Part shown: in pieces, positions 8,918 to 16,258 of the stretch
Layout: every line of letters starts with the position of its first letter
Position numbering within the stretch: position 1 is the first letter of the stretch
Origin: Scleromatobacter sp045810265
GTDB lineage: Bacteria; Pseudomonadota; Gammaproteobacteria; Burkholderiales; Burkholderiaceae_C
Reading direction: 5' to 3'
DNA length: 28,086 nt
Assembly (NCBI GenBank): GCA_045810265.1
Contig: JBJMWF010000128.1
Coordinates: forward strand, 1 to 28,086
The notes under the pieces: model-generated
Databases searched by the model: none
What the model was told of the DNA's origin: nothing
The model's input: only the letters and a program-made list of their open reading frames with translations
Translations under genes and position numbers: made by a program

Positions 8918-10084
8918 TCAACGGCGCGCGAGCGCATCGACGATGTTCAGGCGCATGGCGCTCCACGCCGGCACGGCCCCCACCAGCAGGCCGATGGCCA
9001 GCATCAGCGAGACGCCCAGCGCCCAGCTGCCCAGGCCCACCGGCGCCAGCATCAGCATGCCGTTGCTGCCGTGGCTGATCACCGGGATCAGCGGCTCGGC
9101 CAGGCCGATGCCGATGACGCCGCCCAGCACCAGCAGCAGGACCGATTCGGCCAGCACCATGGCCAGCACGCTGGCGCTGGAAAAGCCGATCGTCTTGAGC
9201 ACCGCCAGCTCGCCGGTGCGCTCGCGCACCGCCTGCATCATGGTGTTGCCCGCCAGCAGCATCAGCGTGAAGAACACCGCGCCCATGATGGAGGTGACGA
9301 TCAGGCCGATGTCGGCCAGCTGCTTCATCCAGCTGGCGGTGGCGGCCTGCTCGGTCTGCGTGCGCGTCTCGTGGTCCGAGTTGGCCGACAAGGCATCGAT
9401 GGCCTTGGCCACGCGGTCGGCCTGGTTGACGTCGGTCACCCGCGTCACGTACCAGCCGGCGGTGCCGCGGTTGTAGGGCGTGGTGTCGTCGAAGTAGCTC
9501 CAGTGCAGCAGCAGCATCTGGTCGAAGAAGCCGCTCGTCTTCTTGTCGGTGGCGTGGATGATGCCCTCGACGTCGAACACCCAGTTCTTGCTGCCCGAGC
9601 GATCCGGGAAGATCGTGGACTGCATCGGGATGCGGTCGCCGACCTTCCAGTGAAAGCGCTGAGCCAGGCCCTCGCCCACCAGCACGCCGGTGCGCGTGTC
9701 GTCGAAGGCCTTGCGCTCGGCGGCGCTGACGGCCATCTCCGGATACAGGTCGAGGTAGTTGGGCGCCACCGCGAAGCTGAAGACCTGGTTGTGCGGATCC
9801 TGGTAGGCGCCGCCGAACCAGTTGGCGTAGGTCACGCTCTTGACGCCCGGCACCTGCGCGATGCGGGCCCCGAGCGACTGCGGCAGCGTCTGGATGAACG
9901 ACAGCCGCGAGCTGGTCTGCAGGCGCTGCGCGCCGTTGGCGCTTTGGCCAGCCTCGGCGAACGAGGTGCGCACGGCGTCGAGCAGGCCGAACAGCAGAAA
10001 CGCCGCGACGATGGACACCAGCGTCAGGATGGTGCGCGTCTTGCGCCGGAACAGCGAGGCCCAGATCAGGTGCAGGTATTTCAT
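8918..10084 (-). CDS. FtsX/MacB-type ABC transporter permease (first permease)
   Basis: A 388-residue permease with the classical MacB/FtsX topology: N-terminal membrane segment at about 18-38 after the basic sequence FRRKTRT, a large periplasmic domain to about residue 265, then three membrane segments (about 270-295, 318-345 and 350-375) ending in the typical SAMRLNIVDALARR. The periplasmic domain is of the MacB_PCD kind that, in relatives, couples ATP hydrolysis in the cytoplasm to movement in the periplasm. A GGGAG Shine-Dalgarno lies about 8 nt upstream of the ATG. The spacing to the upstream ATPase gene is 22 bp and to the downstream permease 10 bp, so they are surely one transcript. 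Fusion of ATPase and permease, as in true MacB, is absent. Confidence 0.93.
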   Translation of the reverse strand: MKYLHLIWASLFRRKTRTILTLVSIVAAFLLFGLLDAVRTSFAEAGQSANGAQRLQTSSRLSFIQTLPQSLGARIAQVPGVKSVTYANWFGGAYQDPHNQVFSFAVAPNYLDLYPEMAVSAAERKAFDDTRTGVLVGEGLAQRFHWKVGDRIPMQSTIFPDRSGSKNWVFDVEGIIHATDKKTSGFFDQMLLLHWSYFDDTTPYNRGTAGWYVTRVTDVNQADRVAKAIDALSANSDHETRTQTEQAATASWMKQLADIGLIVTSIMGAVFFTLMLLAGNTMMQAVRERTGELAVLKTIGFSSASVLAMVLAESVLLLVLGGVIGIGLAEPLIPVISHGSNGMLMLAPVGLGSWALGVSLMLAIGLLVGAVPAWSAMRLNIVDALARR

Positions 10085-10106
10085 CGGTGGCTCCCTGCGC
10101 GCGGCC

Positions 10107-10793
10107 TCAGGCCGTCGCCTGCTCGACCAGCGTGCCCTTGTCCAGGTGCAGCGTGTGATTGGCGTATTCGGCGGCCTTGGGGTCGTGCGTGACCATCACG
10201 ATGGTCTTGCCGTGGTCGCGGTTGAGCGCGCGCAGCAGCGCGAGCACGTCCTGCGCGGACTGGCGATCCAGGTCGCCGGTGGGCTCGTCGCAGACCAGCA
10301 GCGTCGGGTCCGAGACGATGGCGCGCGCGATCGACACCCGCTGCTGCTGGCCGCCCGAGAGCTCGCTCGGCTTGTGGCTGGCCCGGTCGGCCAGGCCGAC
10401 CAGTTCGAGCGCGATGGCCGCGCGCTTGCGCCGTTCCGCCCCGGACAGCCGCGTCAGCAGCAGCGGCAGTTCCACATTGCGCTGCGCCGACAGCATCGGC
10501 ATCAGGTTGTAGAACTGGAACACGAAGCCGACCTGCGAGGCGCGCCACTTGGCGAGCGCCGTGGCGCCGAGCTTGTCGATGCGCTGGCCGCCCACCGTGA
10601 TGCTGCCGCCCGAAGGGGAGTCCAGGCCGCCGATCAGGTTCAGCAGCGTCGTCTTGCCGGAGCCCGACGGCCCCATCAAGGCGAGGAACTCGCCCTGGGC
10701 GACGTCCAGGTCGACGTGATGCAGCACCTCGACCTTCTGCTTGCCGCGTTCGTAGATCTTCGAGAGGTCGCGGATTTCGATCAACTGGGTCAT
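10107..10793 (-). CDS. ABC transporter ATP-binding protein (MacB/LolD type)
   Basis: A 228-residue nucleotide-binding subunit with every ABC motif: Walker A GPSGSGKTT (41-49), Q loop VFQFYNLMP (91-99), signature LSGGQQQR (145-152), Walker B LLVCDEPTGDLD (165-176) and switch histidine VTHD (201-204). The CDEPTGDLD Walker B and FQFYNLMP Q loop place it in the LolD/MacB/FtsE subgroup, which energises FtsX-type permeases. An AGGAG Shine-Dalgarno lies about 10 nt upstream of the ATG at 10793. It sits 45 bp after the adaptor gene and 22 bp before the first permease gene, as expected for a MacAB-like exporter with separate subunits. Confidence 0.95.
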   Translation of the reverse strand: MTQLIEIRDLSKIYERGKQKVEVLHHVDLDVAQGEFLALMGPSGSGKTTLLNLIGGLDSPSGGSITVGGQRIDKLGATALAKWRASQVGFVFQFYNLMPMLSAQRNVELPLLLTRLSGAERRKRAAIALELVGLADRASHKPSELSGGQQQRVSIARAIVSDPTLLVCDEPTGDLDRQSAQDVLALLRALNRDHGKTIVMVTHDPKAAEYANHTLHLDKGTLVEQATA

Positions 10794-10838
10794 CTGGCTG
10801 TCGCTCCTGCAGGTTCGCGGCGAGCTGCCGCACGAAGT

Positions 10839-12062
10839 TCAGTGGGACTCGTCCTCGGCTCGCACGGCCGCGCCATCGCTCAACGTGGGCGGCGGCGAAA
10901 GCACCACGCGGTCGCCGACGGCCAGGCCATCGGGAATCGATTTCATGCTGCCGACGTCCTGCGCGGCGGGCGTGACAGTGTGCAGCACCGCCTTGCCGTC
11001 GACAACGACGAAGACCACGGCGTGGCCATCGCGCTGGACAACCGCCTGCGCCGGCACGAGCACGCCGCGTGGCGCCGGGCCCGGCGCCGGCGCGGCCTTG
11101 GTCGCCAGGAAAGAGACCCGCACCCCGATGTCGGGCACCAGGCGCGCATCCTTCTGTTCGAGGCCGACGCGCACCTTGACCGTGCCCTTGCCACGATCGG
11201 CGGCCGGCACGATGGCGATCACGTGGGCCGGGATCTTCCAGTCGGGATAGGCATCGAGCACCGCCTCGGCCGGCATGCCGGCCTTGACCTGGCCGATGTA
11301 GGCCTCGCCGACGTCGACCTCGACTTCGAGCGAATCCATGTCGACGATGGTGCCCACCCCGGTACGCGTGAATCCACCGCCCGCCGACAGCGGCGAGACG
11401 ATCTCGCCGACCTGCGCCGCCTTCTCGGTGACGACGCCCGCGAACGGCGCGCGCACGACCGAGTAGTCAAAATTGACCTGGGCCTGCGTCAGCTGCGCGT
11501 TGGCCGCCTCGGCCTCGCGCCGGCGCGCATCCAGTTGCGCGAGGCCGGTGGCCACCGCGGTGCGCGCCTGCTCGCCCGCCTGCCTGGAGACCATGCCGCT
11601 GGCCAGCAGCTCGGCCTGGCGCCGCTCGTCGGCCTGCGCCTGCGACAGCTGCGCCTGCGCGGTGGCGACCTGGGCCTGGGCGCTGGCCAGGTTGGCGCGC
11701 GCCGTCCCCAGGCCGGCCCGCAGCGCGTTGTCCTCCAGGCGCGCCAGCACCTGTCCCTTCTCGACGTGGTCGCCCTCCTCGATCAGCACCTGCGTCAGCG
11801 TGCCGGTGATCTGCGTCGAGACGGTGGCGCGGCGGCGCGGCGTGACATAGCCGGTGGCCTGCAGCACCGTGCCTGCCGCAGCAGCGCCGGCCGGCGCCGT
11901 GGCACTCGCGGTACGAACGGCCACGGGACGCGAGACTAGCGCCCACCAGGCGCCGCCGCCGAGCAGCGCCACGACCACGACAGCCGCCAGCGCCGGCCAC
12001 AGCCAGCGCGGCGGGCCGCCGCCGTCATCGCGCTCCGTGTTCCGGATGCGCAGTTCGTTCAA
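10839..12062 (-). CDS. HlyD/MacA-type periplasmic adaptor (membrane fusion protein)
   Basis: A 407-residue membrane-anchored adaptor that links an inner-membrane ABC exporter to an outer-membrane channel or periplasmic client. It has a cytoplasmic N-tail, one membrane segment at about 22-44, a lipoyl/barrel half-motif (TGTLTQVLIEEGDHVEKGQVLARLED), an Ala/Gln-rich coiled-coil hairpin of roughly residues 115-185, the returning lipoyl half (VVRAPFAGVVTEKAAQVGEIV), then beta-barrel and membrane-proximal domains. It is the first gene of the operon followed by ATPase and two permeases. No outer-membrane channel gene is in this operon; the NodT-type protein at 23155 or a TolC elsewhere could serve, but that is inference. 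The ATG at 12062 lacks a strong Shine-Dalgarno. Confidence 0.92.
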   Translation of the reverse strand: MNELRIRNTERDDGGGPPRWLWPALAAVVVVALLGGGAWWALVSRPVAVRTASATAPAGAAAAGTVLQATGYVTPRRRATVSTQITGTLTQVLIEEGDHVEKGQVLARLEDNALRAGLGTARANLASAQAQVATAQAQLSQAQADERRQAELLASGMVSRQAGEQARTAVATGLAQLDARRREAEAANAQLTQAQVNFDYSVVRAPFAGVVTEKAAQVGEIVSPLSAGGGFTRTGVGTIVDMDSLEVEVDVGEAYIGQVKAGMPAEAVLDAYPDWKIPAHVIAIVPAADRGKGTVKVRVGLEQKDARLVPDIGVRVSFLATKAAPAPGPAPRGVLVPAQAVVQRDGHAVVFVVVDGKAVLHTVTPAAQDVGSMKSIPDGLAVGDRVVLSPPPTLSDGAAVRAEDESH

Positions 12063-12171
12063 GAGGTTCGCGTCGATCTTGCTCGCTCCCGAGTTGGAGG
12101 ACTGGACAGCGCGGACTCTATCAGCGACCCGGCGCGATTCCTCTACCTTTCGTCGAACGCGCGGCGCGGCC

Positions 12172-12184
12172 CGTCGAATCGACG
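12172..12184. promoter_or_regulatory. Short palindrome upstream of the ABC export operon
   Basis: CGTCGAATCGACG is a perfect palindrome with 6-bp arms and one central base, in the 162-bp gap between the TetR gene and the adaptor gene, about 110 bp upstream of the adaptor ATG. The half-sequence CGTCGAA also occurs 21 bp away at 12151-12157, two helical turns off. It could be an operator for the export operon, but CG-rich palindromes arise easily in this base composition, so the evidence is weak. Confidence 0.25.
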
Positions 12185-12224
12185 ACGAGCGGCAAGCGGC
12201 ACGTTGCGCCGCTTCAATGTCTGG

Positions 12225-12830
12225 TTAGGCGGCAGCCTTCGCCTTGCGAGCCGTCTTCAGGCAGGCCGCCACCAGGGCCTGCGCCTGCTCAGGCGTCATC
12301 GGCGACGTCCCGAACAGCGCCCGGAAGATGATGGGCGAGATGACCGTGTCCATCACCGCGTCGACCTCGGGCACGGGCTCGCCGCGCTCGATCCCGCGCG
12401 CGACGATGGCCTCGATCTGCAAGGCCGTGAAGGCCGCGCACTGGCACGGCACCGGCAGCTGGCCCTTGGGCAGCTCGCCCCGCTTGGCCGACAGCACATC
12501 CAGCATCAGGCCCAGGCCCACGTCCGAGGACATCTCGTCGCGGTACTGCTCGACCCAGGCCTGCAGGTCGCCGGCGACGCTGCCGGTGTCGGTGGGGTCA
12601 CCGTCGGGCCGCATGCGTTCGACCGCGACGTCGGCCAGCAGGTCGGCCAGCTCGCCCCAGCGCCGGTAGATCGTCGACGGGGTGACGCCGGCGCGCGCGG
12701 CGATCAGCGGCACCGTCAGGCCGGCGCGTCCGTGCTGCGCCATCAGTTCGATGGTGGCCTGGTGCACGGCGGCCTGGACGCGGGCACTGCGCCCGCCGGG
12801 ACGGGGAACGGTCGGCTTGGGGGTCGTCAT
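12225..12830 (-). CDS. TetR/AcrR-family transcriptional regulator
   Basis: A 201-residue repressor-type protein. The N-terminal helix-turn-helix covers about residues 16-62 with recognition region LTVPLIAARAGVTPSTIYRRWG (38-59); the STIYRRWG ending is a TetR hallmark. The C-terminal ligand domain (about 80-195) has no recognisable ligand motif. It is transcribed divergently from an MFS exporter gene 95 bp away. That gap holds two copies of one 19-bp palindrome, so autoregulation and control of the exporter are likely. An AGGA-type Shine-Dalgarno lies about 9 nt upstream of the ATG, just inside the first palindrome. The gene also reads towards the ABC export operon 162 bp downstream on the same strand, which may get read-through. 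Confidence 0.93.
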   Translation of the reverse strand: MTTPKPTVPRPGGRSARVQAAVHQATIELMAQHGRAGLTVPLIAARAGVTPSTIYRRWGELADLLADVAVERMRPDGDPTDTGSVAGDLQAWVEQYRDEMSSDVGLGLMLDVLSAKRGELPKGQLPVPCQCAAFTALQIEAIVARGIERGEPVPEVDAVMDTVISPIIFRALFGTSPMTPEQAQALVAACLKTARKAKAAA

Positions 12831-12841
12831 GTTTCCATCCT

Positions 12842-12860
12842 AACGCAAAGGAATTGCATT
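12842..12860. promoter_or_regulatory. Probable TetR operator, imperfect copy (O1)
   Basis: AACGCAAAGGAATTGCATT matches the perfect palindrome at 12888-12906: the left 9-bp arm AACGCAAAG is identical and the right arm keeps 6 of 9 positions. It lies 11 bp upstream of the TetR start codon and covers the proposed -35 of the MFS promoter. The centre-to-centre distance to the second copy is 46 bp. Assignment to the adjacent TetR protein is inference from position and symmetry. Confidence 0.7.
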
Positions 12861-12882
12861 AGTGGCAACCTGGGCTCACAAT
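12854..12882 (+). promoter_or_regulatory. Candidate sigma-70 promoter for the MFS gene
   Basis: TTGCAT (12854-12859) and CACAAT (12877-12882) are separated by 17 bp, acceptable matches to the -35 and -10 hexamers. Transcription would begin at about 12889, inside the second palindrome. The -35 box is inside the first palindrome. This geometry fits repression by a protein bound at both sites. The hexamers match the consensus only in part, so confidence is moderate. Confidence 0.45.
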
Positions 12883-12887
12883 GTACA

Positions 12888-12906
12888 AACGCAAAGGCTT
12901 TGCGTT
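12888..12906. promoter_or_regulatory. Probable TetR operator, perfect palindrome (O2)
   Basis: AACGCAAAGGCTTTGCGTT is a perfect 19-bp palindrome: 9-bp arms around a single G. It ends 8 bp before the AGGAG Shine-Dalgarno of the MFS gene and would span the transcription start of the promoter proposed at 12854-12882. Nineteen-bp palindromes with an odd centre are a usual form of TetR-family sites. A related copy lies at 12842-12860. Confidence 0.8.
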
Positions 12907-12925
12907 AGCCGGACAGGAGCCTCGC

Positions 12926-14140
12926 ATGACCCCCACCGCCAACCCGCCCGTCGCCGCCGTTGCACAGGCGCCCCGCCGCATGAGCCGGAGCGCCGCCCTG
13001 TGGCTGAACGCGTCCATCCTCCTGGTCTATCTGGCGGCCTCGACCGCGCCGTCGCCGCTGTACGCGCTGTATCGGGAGGCCTGGGGCTTCTCGGCCCTGA
13101 CGCTGACCGTCATCTTCTCGACCTACGCCTTCGCACTGCTGGCGGCGCTGCTGTTCTTCGGCGCGCTGTCCGATCACCGCGGCCGGCGCGAGATCGTGAT
13201 CGTCGCGCTGGCACTCGAATTGATCGCCCTCCTGGTCTTCCGCCACGCCGACTCCGTCGCCTGGCTCGTCGCGGCACGCGCGATCCAGGGCGTGGCCACC
13301 GGCATCGCCACCAGCGTGTTGAGCGCCGGCATGCAGGACATCCACCGTGAGCGCGGCTCGCTGCTGAACAGCATCGCGCCGCTGCTGGGCATGGGCCTGG
13401 GCGCGCTCGGCGCCGGCGCGCTGGCGCAGTTCGCGCCGGCACCGATGCGGCTGGTCTACGACGTGCTGCTGGCCATCCTGGCCGTCCAGACCGTGGCCGC
13501 GTTCTGGTTGCCCGAAACCATCGCCAAGCGCCCTGGCGCGCTTGCCGCCATGAAGCCCCAGCTGGCCGTCCCCAAGCGGGCCTGGCCCACGCTGTGGCAG
13601 GTGCTGCCGGTCAACACCGCGCAGTGGGCGCTCGGCGGCTTCTACGCATCGCTCGGGCCGTCGCTGGCACGCATCGTCACCGGCCTGCATTCGCCGCTGC
13701 TGGGCGGCGGCGTAGTGGCGGCGCTGGTGCTGAGCGGTGCCGTCGCGGTGCTGCTCGTGCGCACGCGTCCCGCGCGCGCCGTGCTCGCGGGCGGCACGGC
13801 AGCGCTGGTGATCGGCCTGAGCGTGACGCTGGCCGGCGTGCAACTGCATTCGACGGCGGCCTTCTTCATCGGCTCGGTCATCGCGGGCCTGGGCTTCGGC
13901 GCGTCCTTCAACGGCACGCTGCGCAGCCTGGTGCCGCTGGCCGAGGCGCATGAACGCGCCGGCCTGATGTCGACCTTCTTCGTGTTGAGCTACCTTGCGT
14001 TCAGCGTGCCGGCGATCGCCGCCGGCCTGGTGGCCGGACGCCTGGGCCTGCAGGCGGCATCGACCGGCTACGCCTTGCTGCTGGTCGCGCTGGGTGTCGT
14101 GGCGCTGGCGATGATGGCGCGCCGCAAGGACAGCGCCTGA
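12926..14140 (+). CDS. MFS transporter (drug or metabolite exporter)
   Basis: A 404-residue major facilitator superfamily protein with about 12 hydrophobic segments. Recognisable features are the first segment with STAPSPLYALYREAWGFS, the A-loop motif GALSDHRGRREIVIVAL between segments 2 and 3, and RAIQGVATGIATSVLSA in segments 4-5. The ATG at 12926 is chosen over an in-frame ATG at 12881 because AGGAG lies 6 nt upstream (12915-12919) and the longer form would place its start inside the promoter/operator region. The gene is divergent from a TetR regulator and is probably repressed by it; such pairs usually export a compound that is also the regulator's ligand. The substrate is not identifiable. 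truC follows 23 bp downstream. Confidence 0.92.
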   Translation: MTPTANPPVAAVAQAPRRMSRSAALWLNASILLVYLAASTAPSPLYALYREAWGFSALTLTVIFSTYAFALLAALLFFGALSDHRGRREIVIVALALELIALLVFRHADSVAWLVAARAIQGVATGIATSVLSAGMQDIHRERGSLLNSIAPLLGMGLGALGAGALAQFAPAPMRLVYDVLLAILAVQTVAAFWLPETIAKRPGALAAMKPQLAVPKRAWPTLWQVLPVNTAQWALGGFYASLGPSLARIVTGLHSPLLGGGVVAALVLSGAVAVLLVRTRPARAVLAGGTAALVIGLSVTLAGVQLHSTAAFFIGSVIAGLGFGASFNGTLRSLVPLAEAHERAGLMSTFFVLSYLAFSVPAIAAGLVAGRLGLQAASTGYALLLVALGVVALAMMARRKDSA

Positions 14141-14163
14141 CGCATTGCTATCCTGCGGGATCG

Positions 14164-14898
14164 ATGGACACCTCCGAGCCCGCCCCGCTGCGCATCCTGC
14201 ACGCCGACGACGCCATCGTCGCCATCGACAAGCCCGCCGGCCTGCTGGTGCATCGCTCGTCGCTCGACGCGCACGAGACGCGCAGCGCCGCCGAGATGCT
14301 GCGCACGCAGCTGGGCGCGCCGGTGTGGCTGCTGCATCGCCTGGACAAGGCCACCTCCGGCGTGCTCGCGTTCGCGCGCAGCGCCGCGGTGGCATCAGCC
14401 CTGGGCGAGGCCTTCGAGTCGGGCCGCGTGCGCAAGCGCTACCTGGCCCTGGTGCGCGGCTGGCCGCCGGCCGAGAGCGAGATCGACTATCCGCTGGCGC
14501 GCGACCCGGAGCTGCCGTCCGCGGGACAACCACGGCTGGCCGCCGTCACGCGCTATGGCCGCCTGGCATGCTTCGAGTGGCCGTTCCCCGATGGCGTGCA
14601 TGCCACCAGCCGCTACGCGCTGGTAGAGGTCGAGCCATTGAGCGGTCGCCGGCACCAGATCCGCCGCCACTTCAAGCACATCGCGCATCCGCTGGTGGGC
14701 GACACCACGCACGGCAAGAGCGCACACAACCGCGCGGTGGCCGCCTGGCTGGGCGCGTCGCGGCTGTGGCTGCATGCGAGCCGGCTCGAGCTGCCCGGCC
14801 TGGATGGCGGTGCGCCGCTCGTGATCGAGTCGCCGCCAGGCAGCGAGTGGGCCGCGCTGCTGCGCGATGGGCCAGCGCCTACTTCTTGCGGACGATGA
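14164..14898 (+). CDS. truC: tRNA pseudouridine(65) synthase TruC
   Basis: A 244-residue RluA-family pseudouridine synthase. The features match TruC rather than RluA/C/D: IDKPAGLLVHRSSLDAHET near the N-terminus, catalytic motif HRLDKATSGVL with Asp61, LVRGWPPAESEIDYPL, SRYALVEVEPLSGRRHQIRRH and HPLVGDTTHGKSAHNR. It has no S4 domain. TruC converts uridine 65 in the T stem of certain tRNAs to pseudouridine in the cytoplasm. It starts 23 bp after the MFS gene on the same strand, with no strong Shine-Dalgarno, and may depend on that transcript. Its last 20 bp overlap tail-to-tail with the convergent ketosynthase gene, so there is no room for a terminator between them. Confidence 0.9.
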   Translation: MDTSEPAPLRILHADDAIVAIDKPAGLLVHRSSLDAHETRSAAEMLRTQLGAPVWLLHRLDKATSGVLAFARSAAVASALGEAFESGRVRKRYLALVRGWPPAESEIDYPLARDPELPSAGQPRLAAVTRYGRLACFEWPFPDGVHATSRYALVEVEPLSGRRHQIRRHFKHIAHPLVGDTTHGKSAHNRAVAAWLGASRLWLHASRLELPGLDGGAPLVIESPPGSEWAALLRDGPAPTSCGR

Positions 14899-16000
14899 CG
14901 CTGCCGATCGAGTAGCCGGCGCCGAACGAACAGATCACCCCCACGTCGCCGGACTTCAGGTCGGCGCGGTACTCGTGGAAGGCCAGCACCGAGCCGGCGG
15001 ACGCGGTGTTGGCGTAGGTGTCGAGCACCAGCGGCGCGACGTCGCCGCCGGCCTCGGCGCCGACCAGCTTCTTGAGGATCAGCTGGTTCATGCCGAGATT
15101 GGCCTGGTGCAGCCAGAAGCGGCGCACCTGCGTCGGCTCCAGGTGCAGTGCCTGCAGGTGGCTCTCGATGTGCGCCGCGGCCAGCGGCACCACTTCCTTG
15201 AACACCTTGCGGCCTTCCTGGCGGAAGGTCTTGTCGCGCGCGTCCGGATCGGAATCCTCGCTGCGGTTCATGAAGCCGAAGTTGTTGCGGATCGCGTTGG
15301 AGAACTGCGTGACGAGCCTGGTGCCCAGCACTTCCCATTGATCGGCGGCGACCGCCGTGTCGGCGCTCTCGACCAGCGTGGCCGTGCACACGTCGCCGAA
15401 GATGAAGTGGCAGTCGCGATCCTTCCACTCGATGTGGGCGGACGTGATCTCCGGGTTGACCACCAGCACGCACCGGGCGCTGCCAGAACGCACCGCATTG
15501 ACGGCCTGCTCGATGGCGAAGGTGGCCGACGAGCAGGCCACGTTCATGTCGAAGCCGTAGCCGCCGGCGCCGATCGCCTGCTGGATCTCGACGGCCATCG
15601 CCGGGTAGGCGCGCTGCATGTTGGACGCCGCGCAGAAGATCGCGTCGACGTCGGCACCCGTGCGGCCGGCCGCCGCCAGCGCCTTGCGACAGGCGTCGGC
15701 GGCGATCTCGGCCATCAGCGACAGTTCGTCGTCGCCGCGCTCCTTGAACTTCGGGCGCATGCGCGCCGGATCGAGCACGCCTTCCTTCTCGATGACGTAG
15801 CGCTGCTTGATGCCCGAGGCCTTCTCGATGAACTCGACACTGGAGCCCACCATCGCCATCTCGTCGCCACGCGCGATCGCCTCGGCGTGCTTGGTGTTGT
15901 GCGCCTCGGCGTACGCGTTGAAGGCCTGCACCAGTTCGGCGTTGGTGACGATGTGCGGCGGCTGGTAGATGCCGGTGCCGCTGATGACTGCTTGGGGCAT
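14879..16000 (-). CDS. Beta-ketoacyl-ACP synthase III (FabH-like)
   Basis: A 373-residue thiolase-fold ketosynthase with the complete FabH triad: Cys156 in NVACSSATF, His298 in WLHQANLGMN and Asn331 in YANTASAGS. The C-terminal CSFGAGYSIGSVIVRKK is typical. It is about 50 residues longer than housekeeping FabH (about 320). It resembles the longer FabH paralogues of pseudomonads (as I recall PA3286 of P. aeruginosa, which condenses medium-chain acyl-CoA with malonyl-ACP); that likeness is from memory, not alignment. It is not in a fatty-acid synthesis operon: the upstream neighbour is a repeat-filled spacer and rluA, and downstream it converges on truC with a 20-bp overlap. Likely role: priming of fatty-acid synthesis from acyl-CoAs, possibly linking beta-oxidation to synthesis. 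Confidence 0.9.
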   Translation of the reverse strand: MPQAVISGTGIYQPPHIVTNAELVQAFNAYAEAHNTKHAEAIARGDEMAMVGSSVEFIEKASGIKQRYVIEKEGVLDPARMRPKFKERGDDELSLMAEIAADACRKALAAAGRTGADVDAIFCAASNMQRAYPAMAVEIQQAIGAGGYGFDMNVACSSATFAIEQAVNAVRSGSARCVLVVNPEITSAHIEWKDRDCHFIFGDVCTATLVESADTAVAADQWEVLGTRLVTQFSNAIRNNFGFMNRSEDSDPDARDKTFRQEGRKVFKEVVPLAAAHIESHLQALHLEPTQVRRFWLHQANLGMNQLILKKLVGAEAGGDVAPLVLDTYANTASAGSVLAFHEYRADLKSGDVGVICSFGAGYSIGSVIVRKK

Positions 16001-16059
16001 GGGGATTCCTGGTTACCAGCCGATTTTACTTGGCGCGGCCCTGGAATCCGAGGGTGCCA

Positions 16060-16078
16060 CCCCCGGGGAAACCGGGGG
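16060..16078. repeat. GC hairpin beside the structured repeats
   Basis: CCCCCGG (16060-16066) and CCGGGGG (16072-16078) form a perfect 7-bp stem with a GGAAA loop. A GGTGCC at 16053-16058 and CCGGGGAAA at 16063-16071 echo pieces of the adjacent 82-bp element, so this may be a decayed fifth copy. There is no T-tract on either strand, so it is not a classical intrinsic terminator. Confidence 0.5.
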
Positions 16079-16080
16079 CC

Positions 16081-16162
16081 GGTGCCAGGCACTTCCCCGG
16101 ATCGCAATGGGCGTCTTCGGCTTCGGCAGCAGCTGAGGCGACCCGGGGAAATGCCAGGCACC
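16081..16162 (-). repeat. Structured intergenic repeat, copy A0
   Basis: The left arm (16081-16105) and right arm (16138-16162) are reverse complements at 22 of 25 positions, around a 32-nt loop. The outer ends read GGTGCCAGGCAC and TGCCAGGCACC, and the inner ends ATCGC and GCGAC. Both arms carry A at the centre of the outer motif on the + strand, which sets the orientation opposite to copy A1. It lies between the 3' end of rluA and the start of the FabH-like gene. Confidence 0.85.
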
Positions 16163-16171
16163 TCGCGCAAA

Positions 16172-16251
16172 GGTGTCTGGCATCGTTTCGTTCGCGCTGC
16201 AATGCGGACGACCGGGATCCTGTTGTCGCGAACGAAAGGGTGCCTGACGCC
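16172..16251 (+). repeat. Structured intergenic repeat, copy A1
   Basis: The left arm (16172-16196) and right arm (16227-16251) pair at 21 of 25 positions plus two G-T wobbles, around a 30-nt loop. The outer ends are GGTGTCTGGCA and GGTGCCTGACGCC. The inner 11 bp, TTTCGTTCGCG against CGCGAACGAAA, pair perfectly. It is 9 bp from copy A0 and ends 7 bp before the rluA stop. The same T-T and G-G mismatches at arm positions 7 and 14 recur in copy B1. Confidence 0.88.
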
Positions 16252-16258
16252 GCTCCCG

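Noticed and set aside
12905..14533. Long open frame on the minus strand opposite the MFS and truC genes
   Set aside because: The product is Arg/Ala/Pro-rich low-complexity sequence with no domain, and the plus-strand genes in the same place have clear family motifs. It is a by-product of high third-position GC.
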